From Brachionus koreanus (taxonomy: Eukaryota; Rotifera; Eurotatoria; Ploima; Brachionidae): a stretch of DNA of 62,483 nt. Below, one piece after another: positions 47,145 through 58,219 of the stretch. The stretch is taken from assembly GCA_016987375.1 (NCBI GenBank), contig PJRA01000048.1, positions 378,175 to 440,657 on the forward strand. Reading direction: 5' to 3'. Under the pieces are notes generated by a model. The model worked only from the letters and a program-made list of their open reading frames with translations, had not been told where the DNA came from and did no database searches. The translations under genes were made by a program, and so were the position numbers. Every line of letters starts with the position of its first letter. Within the stretch, counting starts at the first letter, position 1.

Positions 47145-48702
47145 AACTTAAAAATTTTTTTAATTCAATTAATTAAAAGATAAAAGTTGGTTTAGTTTAT
47201 AACACAAAAAAAGAATCGATTGAAGGTGGTTAACAAACCGGTCTCTTTGACTTCCATTTCATGTATAATTCAAGAAAAAATATGAAGAAATAAAATCTAC
47301 ATACATCCCGAAGAAAACAATTTACTTAGTCTTAATCACCATGACTGATGATTGTATGGGCAAATATTAAACAGCAAGCTTATTAAAAAATGTTTAGTTT
47401 AAGCAAAAATTTGATCATAAAAAGTGGAGCCATTAATAAATTAATCGATATTTTCTAAGCTCATTCTGAATAGGCTATTGACAAAACATTCCATAAAAAG
47501 GTTGTAACATATGAATTTTTTGATATTTTAGTCCCGATTAGATCCTAGAATTGGACAAAAAAATTAAAATCTTAAAAAACAAAATCTTCTAGAAATTTAC
47601 TATACTGTTCAACTAGCTAAATTGATTATGTTCATTTAAGCAAGCGCTAAATGATGTTCAGTTGTTGGCTGAAATGCTGGATCTATAATTTTCATCTTGA
47701 AAATTAGAGAAAACTGAAAAAAAAAGAAAATATCCTCTATTAAAAATATATAATACTATTAAATAATTCATTATAATGCATGCTGATGATACGAAAATCG
47801 TTGATTGTTTTCTTATATTACTATTTTTTTAATTTAAAAATTTTTTTTAAAAAAAAAATTGGCTAATTGAACTCGACTTTAATTTAAATCAAAATTCTTT
47901 GATATTTTTAATTTTTTCTTCTAGAAAAAATTCATATTTCTGATTTTCATGTAAAATTTAAAAGATTTTATTTGAATTTTTCACAAAATTTTAGCAAATA
48001 TAATCCTAATTTTTCATGTCTTCTCCTTCATTCAATCTAACCCATATCGTTCCATTTTTAGAAGTTATATCAATTAAGTTCTTTATTTTTCTTCTGTGTC
48101 TTCATTATCTGAGTCTACATCTGAGTCATATTTAGTATTAGGTTGATTTGAAGTTTCCAATTCTTCTTCAAAATCATCATTATCCTAATAATCATTTTAA
48201 TCAGAGACTTCTGATCCGCATTCTAAAGAATTTCAAGAGCTTTTAAGGTAGCTTTTCTTCGAGACATGATTCAAAAAATTTATTCTATGTAAAGTTTGGA
48301 ATTAAAAGCATAATTTGCTATTTCTTTAATTTTAAAAAAAGAAAAATTTTTAGGAAGGTCGATAAAACCCTTCTTCGAGTTTAAAGTATACATTTTTGTT
48401 TTTGCATTAATATAAAAAATTTTGTAATCAAAAATAATAATTAAAATCTTTTTTGATTTTAGTTCTAATAGAAAAAAAATTCTAAAAATTATTAAACTTA
48501 CTGAGCAATAAGCAAAAGAAGTACTAATAAAATATGCTGAAAAATATAATCTTAATTGAGATTTTGCTATATTAGTTTTGAATTTTTTATCAATTATTTT
48601 ATTTTTAAAAATAGCATGTTATCTAATTAGCCGAGTCATTATTAACAACCCTAAAATGAAGGCGTTTGATTAAAATGAATACTTTTGCTTACATTAAAAA
48701 TA
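47145..48702. other. Intergenic with second piggyBac-like relic
   Basis: Spacer between PIGW copy 1 and TTC38. The relic at 48000-48385 is listed separately; no gene was seen. Confidence 0.5.
48000..48385 (-). mobile_element. piggyBac-like relic, copy 2
   Basis: Homologous to the element at 41.1-41.8 kb. The minus-strand ORF starts MSRRKATLKALEIL (ATG at 48267) and is followed by a broken acidic stretch (DDFEEELETSNQ, DSDVDSDNEDTEE). The 5' border reads TTAAACTCGAAGAAGGG, against TTAAACCCGAAGAGGG in copy 1. Several stops are present. The C-terminal Cys-rich part is not seen here. Confidence 0.6.
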
Positions 48703-50124
48703 ATGCATTCGAATTGGAGAGATTGTAAAGCTTGGTTCGATGAAAAGTTGCCAATGAACACAAATTCAAATGAGGCTAGCAAATTTTACGACATATGCCT
48801 AAGCCAATTAGCTGGATATTACGAAAACCACCAGTTCGGTGGCATATCAGGCTCTTTATCTAAAATGATAAGTGCCGATCCTAATTTTATACTAGGTCAT
48901 TGTTTAAAAAACGGCATTGAACTCTTGGGAACCAATTTCACTTTAACATCGGGCCCATACCAGAAATCAATCAAAGACTTGATATCCAGATCTGAAGCAT
49001 TGGCAGATGAGCTAACATTACGCGAAAAACTTCATGTTCGAGCAATTGAACATCTGGCTAAAGGAAATTTGCCCGAATCTGTTAAATTGTGGGAAGACAT
49101 TCTGATTGATCATCCAACTGATATGATGGCAGTAAGAATGAGTGCTGGAGTATATTTTTACCTTGGTGACAGCATCCAGATGAGAGATAGTATAACCAGA
49201 ATTTTACCAAAATGGAACAAAAACATTCCTTTATTTAACTATCTTTATGGCTATTATGCTTTTGGATTAACACAAACTAAAGAGCTAGAAAAAGCTGAAA
49301 AATATGCTAAAATGGGAATTGAAATGAATAGACAAGATGGTTGGGCGTGCCATGCAATTGCTCATGCAAACGAGTATGCCTCAAGTGTAGACAAAGGAAT
49401 AGATTTTTTGCTTAAAACAGAAAAAGACTGGACCAGCTGTGATTTTATTAGTGGACACAATTATTGGCATTTGTGCTTATTTTACTTAGAAAAACAAGAG
49501 TATGAAAAAATTGTGGAAATTTTGAACAACAATGAGAGTTTTTTGAATCCTAAAATGACTATAGATATGATAAATATTTCGAGTTTGTTAACTCGACTTA
49601 AATTAGATGGATTCAAGGATGATGAATATTTAAAAAATAAATTTATTGATGTTAAAGAAAAATTCAATGACAGAAATGATCAGCATGGCTACATTTACAG
49701 TGACTTTCATATGGCACTGATTTACGCAATGATTGGAAATGAACAAGAAAAAAAAGTATACATGAAATCATTTGAAAATTTTGTGAATAATCAAAACTTG
49801 TCAGATTTTATTAGAAATTTAAATATCAACTTGGGTCGGAAAATTTTCAATGCACTATTTGCCTATGGAGAAAACAATTTTGATAAAGTTGTTGATCTTT
49901 TGTACCCGATTAGATATGAGCTTAAATATATTGGAGGCTCTAATGCCCAAAGAGATATATTTAATTTGATTCTTATCGAATGCTGTTTTAAATCTAAATA
50001 CGAAAAACATAATCGAATGGGAGCTGGACTTTTGTTTGAGAGACTCTCTCAAAAACAAAACTCTTCGCTAACAAATCGAATTGCTGACAAATTTTTTATT
50101 CATGATATTAATAAGAATTTCTGA
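48703..50124 (+). CDS. TTC38: Tetratricopeptide repeat protein 38
   Basis: Single exon, 473 aa from the ATG at 48703 (human TTC38 469 aa). It is colinear with TTC38 throughout: RDCKAWFDEKLPMNTNSNEA at the N-terminus, LWEDILIDHPTDMMAV, YFYLGDSIQMRDSI, WACHAIAHANEY, SGHNYWHLCLFYLEK and PIRYELKYIGGSNAQRDIFN near the C-terminus. TPR-like helical repeats fill the chain; there is no signal peptide or membrane segment, so it is probably soluble. The molecular role of the family is poorly defined. It lies between two PIGW copies on the same strand. The upstream in-frame ATG-free segment makes 48703 the natural start. Absence of introns in a region of spliced genes hints at a retrocopy or intron loss. 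Confidence 0.95.
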   Translation: MHSNWRDCKAWFDEKLPMNTNSNEASKFYDICLSQLAGYYENHQFGGISGSLSKMISADPNFILGHCLKNGIELLGTNFTLTSGPYQKSIKDLISRSEALADELTLREKLHVRAIEHLAKGNLPESVKLWEDILIDHPTDMMAVRMSAGVYFYLGDSIQMRDSITRILPKWNKNIPLFNYLYGYYAFGLTQTKELEKAEKYAKMGIEMNRQDGWACHAIAHANEYASSVDKGIDFLLKTEKDWTSCDFISGHNYWHLCLFYLEKQEYEKIVEILNNNESFLNPKMTIDMINISSLLTRLKLDGFKDDEYLKNKFIDVKEKFNDRNDQHGYIYSDFHMALIYAMIGNEQEKKVYMKSFENFVNNQNLSDFIRNLNINLGRKIFNALFAYGENNFDKVVDLLYPIRYELKYIGGSNAQRDIFNLILIECCFKSKYEKHNRMGAGLLFERLSQKQNSSLTNRIADKFFIHDINKNF

Positions 50125-51030
50125 TTCACAATTGAACATATCTTTTATTCAAATTTTTGATTAAAATTAAATAAATCTGTTTAAAAAGATAAAAAATAAA
50201 GTACCCAATTAATAAAACAAAAGAAAAATTGTTTAATAAAATAAAAATAGAATTTATTAGACTGGTGAATAATTATAATTTTATTTGTTTTAGCAATCAG
50301 CTCTTCGGTGATGAAGTAAATGTTCGATATGTTTTGAAAATTTTCTAAAATTATTTTTCAGCATCACATTATATATATATATATAATATAATACTGGTTA
50401 AATATTATATACTTTTTTTATTCAAATAAGTAGAACAACAGTTTGAAATTTGTTTTTAAAATATTGAAACAAAAATTTTGAATTCAGTTAATTTTTAATT
50501 TTATGCTATGAACAAAAACATCAATTAAAGCTGCTAAAATGTTTTAATTAATACATATGCTATTTTTACAAAAAAGAATTATTTAAATGAATTTAAAACA
50601 AAAATTTTTATTTAATTATTTATTATTTAAAAAAGAATCAATTATTTAATCTGAACAAATATATATAAAAAAAATTTATTTTTAGTGACAAAATAATCAG
50701 AAAATTTCGCAATAGTGCCAATAATTTGTCCTCGCGAGCCAGCATCTATATTAACTAGCCTTTAAAATCATTCCTCTTTTCTTTTATAATAATTATTGCA
50801 CAATTAGATTTTTTCTCAAATCAAAAATTATTTTTGCTTCTCAATAAAACGTCTAATACTCAAAAATAATATTGAATTTAAACAGAAACACCAGTAATTC
50901 GTGAAATATGTCTAGGAAAAGGTGAAAATCTCGCCAATAATAATATGATCTTTACAAATTACAATCGACAATATCTCGCCACTTTAATTACATTAACAAA
51001 ACTAACAGAATAGGAATCAACATCGATCAT
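50125..51030. other. Intergenic, no gene seen
   Basis: AT-rich spacer after TTC38, with a short TA dinucleotide tract near 50370-50386. A degraded stretch at about 50880-51010 may be the 5' part of the SWIM relic. Confidence 0.45.
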
Positions 51031-51041
51031 CGCTCATGTGA

Positions 51042-51512
51042 TTGACGATGGAAACAATACCGATTGAGTCCTTTAAAGATAGTTGTCGTTCGTATTTGAA
51101 TAAAAATAATTGGGAAACGTTTGATGAGTATTTAAAATGGATTGACTCTCACAAAATAATTGAAATGTTCAATCAATGTTGGAAGTTGAGTAAATGTTCA
51201 TGCCCGTATTGGAAGAAAAATTTTATTTGCAAGCATGTAGTTGGTGTCGGCTACAATATGGATTTATTATCTTTTCCAACTCTTGATTTACGCTTCGAAA
51301 GATCGCAGAAAGAAAGCATTACCAGCACTCGAAAGGAATTCAATGGGTCCAATCAATCAACAACTCTTTTCACTTCCAACATCTTCAAACCAAACAGATT
51401 CTCCAATTACAACGGTAACTCAAACAATTCAGTCAGAATCAAACAACATCAACTCAATCAGTTCAAAAAAGAGGGAGAAGACATCCACGTAAAGCTGATT
51501 CAAATAAGTTAA
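51042..51512 (+). pseudogene. SWIM zinc-finger protein relic, MULE-like, frameshifted
   Basis: ORF of 156 aa with a SWIM zinc finger, CSCPYWKKNFICKH (about residues 52-65), the CxCxnCxH pattern found downstream of the catalytic domain in Mutator-like transposases and their domesticated relatives. After the finger the more protein-like continuation (RKKALPALERNSMGPINQ) is in the next frame, so a frameshift near 51290 is likely. No catalytic DDE domain is visible upstream, only degraded sequence. Probably a C-terminal transposase relic. Confidence 0.6.
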
Positions 51513-51887
51513 AAAACAAACAAATTTAATTGATAAATTGATTGTTTATTTATTTTTTATTCTTTTTTCACATTTTATCTTTTTTTTTTATTCTACTAAA
51601 AGAAATATTTTTGCTACTTTTTGATATAATATTTTCTACTATATTTTGCTACTAATAAAAAATATATTTGCTACTACAATAATTATTTTCCAAAATTAAT
51701 TCGGTTATCAAGAATTTCTGTTCAAACCCTAGTCTACAATCAGATATTGATAATGTATGTAGATAGTCAATGGACTGGTCTTCTTTATTGATCTTTGATA
51801 AGTATAAAGTTTTACTTATAGGCAACATAAACACAAAATTGGATTACACTTTCGATTCAAAACCGCTAAACAAGTCCGGTTAGTTTT

Positions 51888-52093
51888 GGGTACTGTCAGC
51901 GACGACCACTGGACCGCCAAAACTTGGTATTGGCCGTGTACAAAAATAAAATTTAAAAAATTTTCAAATATAAAAATTCGATAGATAAAAGAAGTGAGTT
52001 TAAGAAAAATTAAAAAAAAAATTTTTTTCGTCACGGTGTACAAGACGGCCAAAACCAAGTTATGGCGGTCCATTGGCCGTCACTGACAATACC
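51888..52093 (+). mobile_element. TIR element family A, copy 2
   Basis: Inverted ends of about 50 bp: GGGTACTGTCAGCGACGACC, then ACTGGACCGCCAAAACTTGG and TTGGCCGTGTAC on the left, mirrored by GTACAAGACGGCCAAAACCA to GTCACTGACAATACC on the right. The interior is AT-rich and matches copy 1 at 12.5 kb. No coding capacity; the target-site duplication is unclear. Confidence 0.75.
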
Positions 52094-52142
52094 GAATACC
52101 AGAAAAGTCAAGTCATTTGAATCTGAAAAGACTTTAAAATGA

Positions 52143-52790
52143 CTTATGAACAACTCTGCCCAACACATTTATATCCAAAGCGACTTAATATGGGATTCAC
52201 AAATAAAACATGTGACCACAAGAGCGAACTGTTTATTGGGGATGATCCGTAGATCTTTTAAATTTCCAACCACAAAAGGAGTAGGGCTACAATACTGTTC
52301 ACTTGTCAGACCCATTAGGAACATGCTATCAGCTCTTGGTGTCCGTAGGGCGACGTGGTTAGTACCTGAGTTTTCAGGTTTGGAATATCCACAGCAGTTA
52401 TCTAGACTGAAATTACCAAGTTTAAAAACTAGACAGATACGTGAAGGTCTAACCAAATGTTCAAACTAGTAAACAATATGGAGTTGTGAATTTCAGAAAA
52501 GGGACAGCTTAAGCACCAGGTCTGCCAGCAGAAGGTATAATCTAAGAAGAAACTCTAAAACTTGGTGCTAGAAAGAATAAGGAATTGTATTCCATAGTTT
52601 AATTATTTTATAAACAGAGTTGTTGTTGTTTGAAATAAGTTGCCAGAAGAAATTGTGAGTGCAACTAATCATAACAACTTTAAAGTGAAAATAAAGATTT
52701 GGATGGCGAAGCAAAATGAATCCACTTCTATAGCTCATTAGAGCATGGACTGAGTTCAAGTTGCAGTAATAACTACTAAAAGTATTTACT
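52143..52790 (+). mobile_element. CR1/Jockey-like LINE, decayed 3' coding end
   Basis: The translation shows the RT thumb/C-terminal region: ANCLLGMIRRSFKF, CSLVRP, RRATWLVPE, LEYPQQLSRLKLPSLKTR, then after a frameshift KMFKLVNNME and, further on, NKLPEEIVSATNHNNFKVK, the usual end of CR1-like ORF2. Stops and frameshifts are frequent. The 5' part is missing, a typical 5'-truncated insertion. Confidence 0.85.
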
Positions 52791-53169
52791 GTTTTATCTT
52801 TCAAATTAATTATAATCAAAAAAAATTCAAATTGAATTTAAGTAAGCTAAATATTATTAACTAATTATGACGCATTAAATTTTTTAGGACTTTTTTAAAA
52901 AAATTATAATTTTAAAAATTTATCATTAATTGCACGATTTATTGTCAAAGTTTAGATAAAGTTTTTAAATTAAAAAATAATAATAACTGAAATTAAAGCC
53001 AACATAAAAAGATTTTTCAACTTAAGTTCAATTTAATAGAGAAAATAGGCTAGCGTAATTAGCAAAAATGGAAAGATAAGAAAAAATTCTCTCAAGAAGA
53101 CATTCGAAAAATATTAGCGAAGAATATAACAGCATTCTTTAAATATTTAATAGTCTTTTGCTTCAACAT

Positions 53170-53420
53170 AAGTATCAAATTAGTTTTATAAAATCTGTGG
53201 TGCTATATGGTTCCCAACGTTGAAGAATGACTGAGACTGACTTTTAGGCAATAGAAATATTTAACAAAAGCCCAAGAAAATATTTAGAATTTTCCAAAAT
53301 TTATTAAAATTGAAGAGCTATAATCTTTGCTTGGAGGAGAACAGTTGAACAAGATGAAACACACATGGGGTAACACGAAACAGAAATTGTTGCTTAGTAG
53401 ATGTTAGGAGAAGCATTTAA
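53170..53420 (+). mobile_element. LINE 3' fragment of a second lineage
   Basis: A degraded translation gives SVVLYGSQR followed by RMTETDF and IEIFNKSPRKYLEF, then WRRTVEQDETHMG. These match the end of ORF2 in LINEs of the type with an LYGxExW block and a terminal WRRTVExE motif, probably the same lineage as the RT in SLK intron 1. Multiple stops. Confidence 0.6.
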
Positions 53421-53940
53421 AATAAATGCTTTCTGAACAGATATATTAGTTTCAGTAGATTGACTTCTTTAGATTTTAATTTAGAATGAACATTGTTTTT
53501 TGTTTTTTTAACACTAGAAAGCCTTACAATTTAAAATAAAATTATTGAGATAAATTGAGTATTTTCTTTTAGAATTTATTCATTTTCTAAAAAATTAAAA
53601 TTTACACTTTCAGCAAATAAAAGCCCTTTTTAAAATTTTATTTATATGTGATAAAATTCAAGTTTCAATTTTTTAAAAACGGGTCTAAAAAACCTCTCGG
53701 GCACCAAATTCAGTGTTAACAAATTTTAATTTCCATTTTCAAATTATCAAAAATAGTATTGAAGGTTCAATTACCCTTTCTTTTAAAATAAATATTCATA
53801 TAAATAAAATTTTTGAAATAACTAAAAAATATGCTAAAAATTTACATCACAGATATTTCTAATATTTGAATATAATAATATTATGAATATGTTTTTTTTC
53901 AACAATTTTTACTATTAAAAAATAAATAGAAATATTTATC

Positions 53941-53960
53941 TTTTTTTTTTTTTTTTTTTT
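53941..53960. repeat. T20 homopolymer
   Basis: Uninterrupted run of 20 T. It could be a poly(A) tail of a minus-strand retro-insertion, but no source was recognised. Confidence 0.8.
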
Positions 53961-54391
53961 AATAATATGCAATGCCGTGAAGTGTTGTATACCAGCGCAA
54001 AATTGTAAAAATAAGCCATTAGGGTTTTTTTTTACAAGATTTATTACCAAATATCAATCTAACTAAAAAAAGGTGAACAAATTATCTTTTTAAATTATGA
54101 ACTTAATCATTGGTTTGTATAACTTTTTGAATTTTAACAAGAGCTAAGTCAGTTTTAGAATAATTAGGATCTTTTCTGTAAGATTATGATTATTTTAGCA
54201 ATAAATTAAAAAAATAAATATAATCTCAAGGGGGAGCTTTTGTTTCTTAAAGATAGCAAAAAATTATAACATCAAACTCATAAAAATGAGTAATAATTTA
54301 TTTTTTTTTCTTAAGATAAAGTTTTTTTTTAATTAAATTAAAGCCAAATTTTTAATTGTATTTTTGAATTTTTTTTGCATATGTTTTAGAT

Positions 54392-57300
54392 ATGGATCTA
54401 TTTAAAAATTTGCTCAGACCGGATACAAACAAGTTCATAGTTCTGTTGGCTTCTTTCAGTTTTCTTTGTCTGTTAAATATATTTTTGAAATTAAGATTTT
54501 TTTGCGTATCTAAAGAACACGCAACTGGCAACGATTCGCTCGAAAATGATCAATTTGAATTCAAATTTTGGTAAAAAAACGATTAATTTAACAAGATAAA
54601 AGTCTAATTTTTTTTTAAAGGAAAATATACAGCTTTGATCTAATAACTATTCTAATTCCAATAGTATTTATTATACTTGCACCGAATTTATATATTGTTT
54701 ACTTGGGTCTTTTAATTATATGTGCAGCTGTTGTTATTAGCCTGAAATCGGCTGAAATTCAATTGAATTCAAATTTATTTTATTCTTCATCTGAAAGCGA
54801 AGATTTGGACTTCAAACTTGTTCGATTAAGTGTAAATGCATTTCGAACTTATTTATTCATCATAACAAGTGCATGCATTTTGGCTGTAGACTTTTCGTAT
54901 TTTTCCATTGATTACATGAAAAGTCACGACTTCGGTTTTGGCCTAATGGACATAGGAGTTGGCTTTTTCATTCTGTGCCATTCTATGAGGTTAATTAGAA
55001 ATACTGAATTGTAAATTTAAATTTTATTTTATTTGATTATTTTATTTTTACTGAATAGAAAGGCAAAGCATGATTGTGCAAATGCTTTGATTACAATTAA
55101 AAAATCGACAATTTTATTAGCACTGGGACTCATACGATTAGCTGTCACAAAAATAACAGGCTATAGCGTAAATATTAATGAATACGGCGAACATTGGAAT
55201 TTCTTCTTTACGATATTTTTTGTTAAAGTAAAATCTTAAAAAAAAACTTAAAAATACTTAATTAAAATCAAATGTTTGACTGCGTTGGTTGCAGACTTTT
55301 AAAAAAATTAAAAACTTGATAGATCGACCCTTACAGGTTTTGCTGGAGCCAACGTTGTCTATTACATATTTAGTCCCATAAATTATTTCATATGAGTTTT
55401 CTTTAAAAAAAGTATGCTTTAGTGTTGGACAAAATACATGATAGACGGTTTAATAGTTGACATTTCCTTTAAAAATTAATTAATAGCAGAAATTAAAAAT
55501 AAATTGATTTGTGAAAATTCATTAACTGGAGATGCAAAAGTAAATGGACAAAAATTTAAGCGATTATTTCAAAAATTATAACTGATATTAAGTTATGGTT
55601 TTTTGTATAGAGTAAAGAATTTATTTATTAATAGAATTAAGATTTTTAAATAAAGGAAAAACTCCGTCACGACTGATTTTTCTGAACTTTTCTTTCCCCT
55701 CTTCATTAGCGATTTCACAAATTTAAGTCTAATTCCTTCAACTTCAACTCATTGCGGCTAATTTGAGACTTGCCTCCTTCGTATGCATTCTGACTTAAAC
55801 AACCACAAAAATTTTCAATTAGACGCGCTTGAGAAACACTTGGCGGATTGATTTCTTTGGTCACATAATTCCAAACCTACACCTTCTTTGTAAACTCTTC
55901 TTTTCCAGCAAAGAAGACTTGTTATTTGTGTAATATCCGTCATTTTTCGACATTTTGTTTTTTCAACTTGCACGGCACAATATTTCAGCGTTTTTTCTAC
56001 ATAAAATTCCCATTTTTTTTAATTACCCACTAACTGTTCTTTGAAAGCAGAGTTGTTCAAAAGTCATAAAGTCAAAGTCAAATCAAGTCATTTGACTTTT
56101 TCAAAAAATTTTAATTTTAAATTTTTTTTTTCCAAAAAAAGTCGTTTGACTTGACTTTAAATTTTTTGGAAGTCAAGTCACTGACTTGACATTATATCTA
56201 TTTACAACTAAATTAAATGATTAGACATTATCAAATGATTAGATGATTAGACATAACTAAATTAAAGACTTTAAGACAACTTTTTTTTTAGTTTTCTACA
56301 AGATAAAACTTTAAAAAAAAAGAAAAAAAAATTTTTAATTTTTTCGAATAATTTAATCTTATTAATTTTGACATTAAATTTTTAAATTAAAATTTCAACT
56401 TCAATAAAAATGTAATTAATACTGACTTTTTTTTGAAAAAAAAAATTTAAAGTCAAGTCTTTTGACTTTTGCACAAGTCTGTTTGGAAGACACTAAATTT
56501 CCTGGTTAAACTTAACTTTTGTCCATTTAGTTATGCTTCACCTGTTAATTAATTTTTTAAATACATAATAATTGGTTTTCTTAAACAACTTTTTATTTCT
56601 TAACGGCGGACTTATTTGTGATACCCAAATTATTAAATAAAATATCCCAAATTTATTAGAGTAATACTAAATTTTAATTTTATAAAGAAAAAAAAGAGAA
56701 TCAACAAATTCACAAAAAAAAGGAATTTTTTATATTCGTAATTTCTTGGTATGGTTTGTAATGATTATTTTTTCCATAACAATCATTTTAAAATAGAACA
56801 TCAACTTTCAAAATATAAAACTCTTATAAAGAATATAACAAAAAGTTTCTTATTTCTATTTTAATAGCGTGGTACTATTTAATAAAATAAAAAAATTTAA
56901 AGATTCTATTTCTAAATCTTTATTTTCCTCTAATTCATTTATTTTTTTGACTAAAAATGGGTATATGTGTATATAAAATGAAAGAGAGAAGAGACCTGGG
57001 ATACATGGGTGTTGAACTATTAACTAATGTGTTTTAGGTATGAATGATCTGATTAAAAGTTGCTCAGACCGGATATTTCAGCACTGCTGCATATTTGTCT
57101 TTGTGCCTTTTGATCAAAAGAATTTTGGAAGTTTTTATTAAAAAAAAAACACAAAAAATTCAAATATACCTAAATTCATATAATCCAATTTATTCCTATT
57201 TTGCCTAGAAAATCTAAAAAATGAAACAAACACAAAAAATGCTCAAGTTTCGAAAGAAGCGTTCGTATATGAAAATATAAATTCTCTCAAAGATTCTCAT

Positions 57301-58219
57301 ATGAAAAACTTCTTATCAATGTATTAGTTATATTTAATTTTTTATAGGTTTTAGCATGCCCATTTGATTTTTTTATTAAAAACAATTCAAGAAAAGCACT
57401 ATTTGTTTCGTTGCTCATTGGAATAAGTTATCAATGCTTTCTCTCAAACGAAAGATTTGCAGATTATCTTTTAGAGTATGATAGAAAAAGAAACAGTCTA
57501 ATCGATAAAAATAAAGAGGGAATATTCAGTTCTGCTGGATATTTATCCTTGTATTTTTTTGGAGAAGCAATTTGCTATAAATTAAAAATGATTATTAACA
57601 ACAGGTAAAAATTTGTATACTTTGACTTTTTAGATTTGAATTTTTTAAAGAATTAGTAATGAATATCTATTGGCATCAAAAAAATGCTGCTCTGTCCTAT
57701 TCTTGTTTTCGGGAATATTTTTCTTCTTGACACATATTTGTTCAACTTATGTTCAAGACATTTCAAGAAGAATATGTAATTTATCATTTATTTTTTACAC
57801 TGTAATATTTTTTCTTAAAAGTTAAAGACTTAATTAGTGTGAATTTAATAATTTTATCGTTTTAGCTTACCAATGCATGCTTTTTATGGTCTTTGTTGGT
57901 ATTGGTAAACATCACTACTGTTCACCTATTTAAAAAATTATTAAACAGAACAGAAAGCTTGACTGAATTAGAAATTAGCAGATTATTTTACAGAATACTC
58001 GACGTTACTCACTCTTTTTACCGTATTGCAGATTCAAAATTTGTTGGTTTGGCTATTTTTTTAATAGCTAATGTTTTCACAGGTATTGTAAATATTTCAA
58101 TGAACACAAGAGATTGTTCCCTTTTGATAACTTTTTTTATACTAATTTCAAATTTGTTTGTTTCAAGCTTTATACCGTTTTATTTTTATAAGAAAAAAAT
58201 AAAATCTCTTAATTTTTAA
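54392..58219 (+). CDS. PIGW: PIGW/GWT1 GPI-anchor inositol acyltransferase, copy 2
   Basis: Six exons: 54392-54570, 54621-55010, 55059-55227, 57348-57604, 57651-57801 and 57866-58219, giving 499 aa. Diagnostic blocks are [52 protein letters not shown] and [12 protein letters not shown]. The membrane-spanning pattern equals copy 1. All five intron positions and phases are shared with copy 1, so the pair arose by tandem duplication of the whole spliced gene. Intron 3 is 2.1 kb against 52 bp in copy 1. It contains a transposase relic, a hAT-type element and a remnant of a further PIGW exon 1 at about 57.05 kb. Exons 4-6 could thus descend from a third copy. The frame is intact, and function is likely. 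Confidence 0.88.
55660..55960 (-). mobile_element. Degraded Tc1/mariner-type transposase C-terminus
   Basis: The minus strand carries EINPPSVSQARLIENFCGCL, then SQNAYEGG and LKLKELDLN, with stops and frameshifts. This resembles the last part of mariner-superfamily transposases, where NPPNVPQxRPIExFW-like sequence includes the final catalytic acid. It is a relic within intron 3 of PIGW copy 2. Confidence 0.5.
56048..56481. mobile_element. hAT-type non-autonomous element rich in GTCAAGTCA
   Basis: A 434-bp element. Left end CAGAGTTGTTCAAAAGTCAT; right end, inverted, CAGACTTGTGCAAAAGTCAA. The flanks TTTGAAAG (56040-56047) and TTTGGAAG (56482-56489) form an 8-bp duplication with one mismatch, as expected for hAT transposition. 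Sub-terminal regions carry many GTCAAGTCA/TGACTTGAC words in both orientations, likely transposase-binding repeats in the parent family. No coding capacity. Confidence 0.75.
57030..57150 (+). pseudogene. PIGW exon 1 remnant inside intron 3 of copy 2
   Basis: TTGCTCAGACCGGATA here is identical to exon 1 of copy 2, preceded by a similar ATG context (TTAGGTATGAATGATCTGAT against TTAGATATGGATCTATTTAA). The translation then drifts (LLRPDISALLHICLCAF) and hits a stop. It marks a partly deleted third copy or an unequal crossover scar. Confidence 0.65.

Larger units (their letters stand above)
51513..54391. other. Intergenic, transposon graveyard
   Basis: It holds TIR family A copy 2, two LINE 3' fragments and a T20 homopolymer (53941-53960). 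No host gene was seen. Confidence 0.6.

Noticed and set aside
51816..52073. 85-codon minus-strand ORF
   Set aside because: Lies within TIR family A copy 2; shares the Phe/Ile-rich artefact with copy 1.
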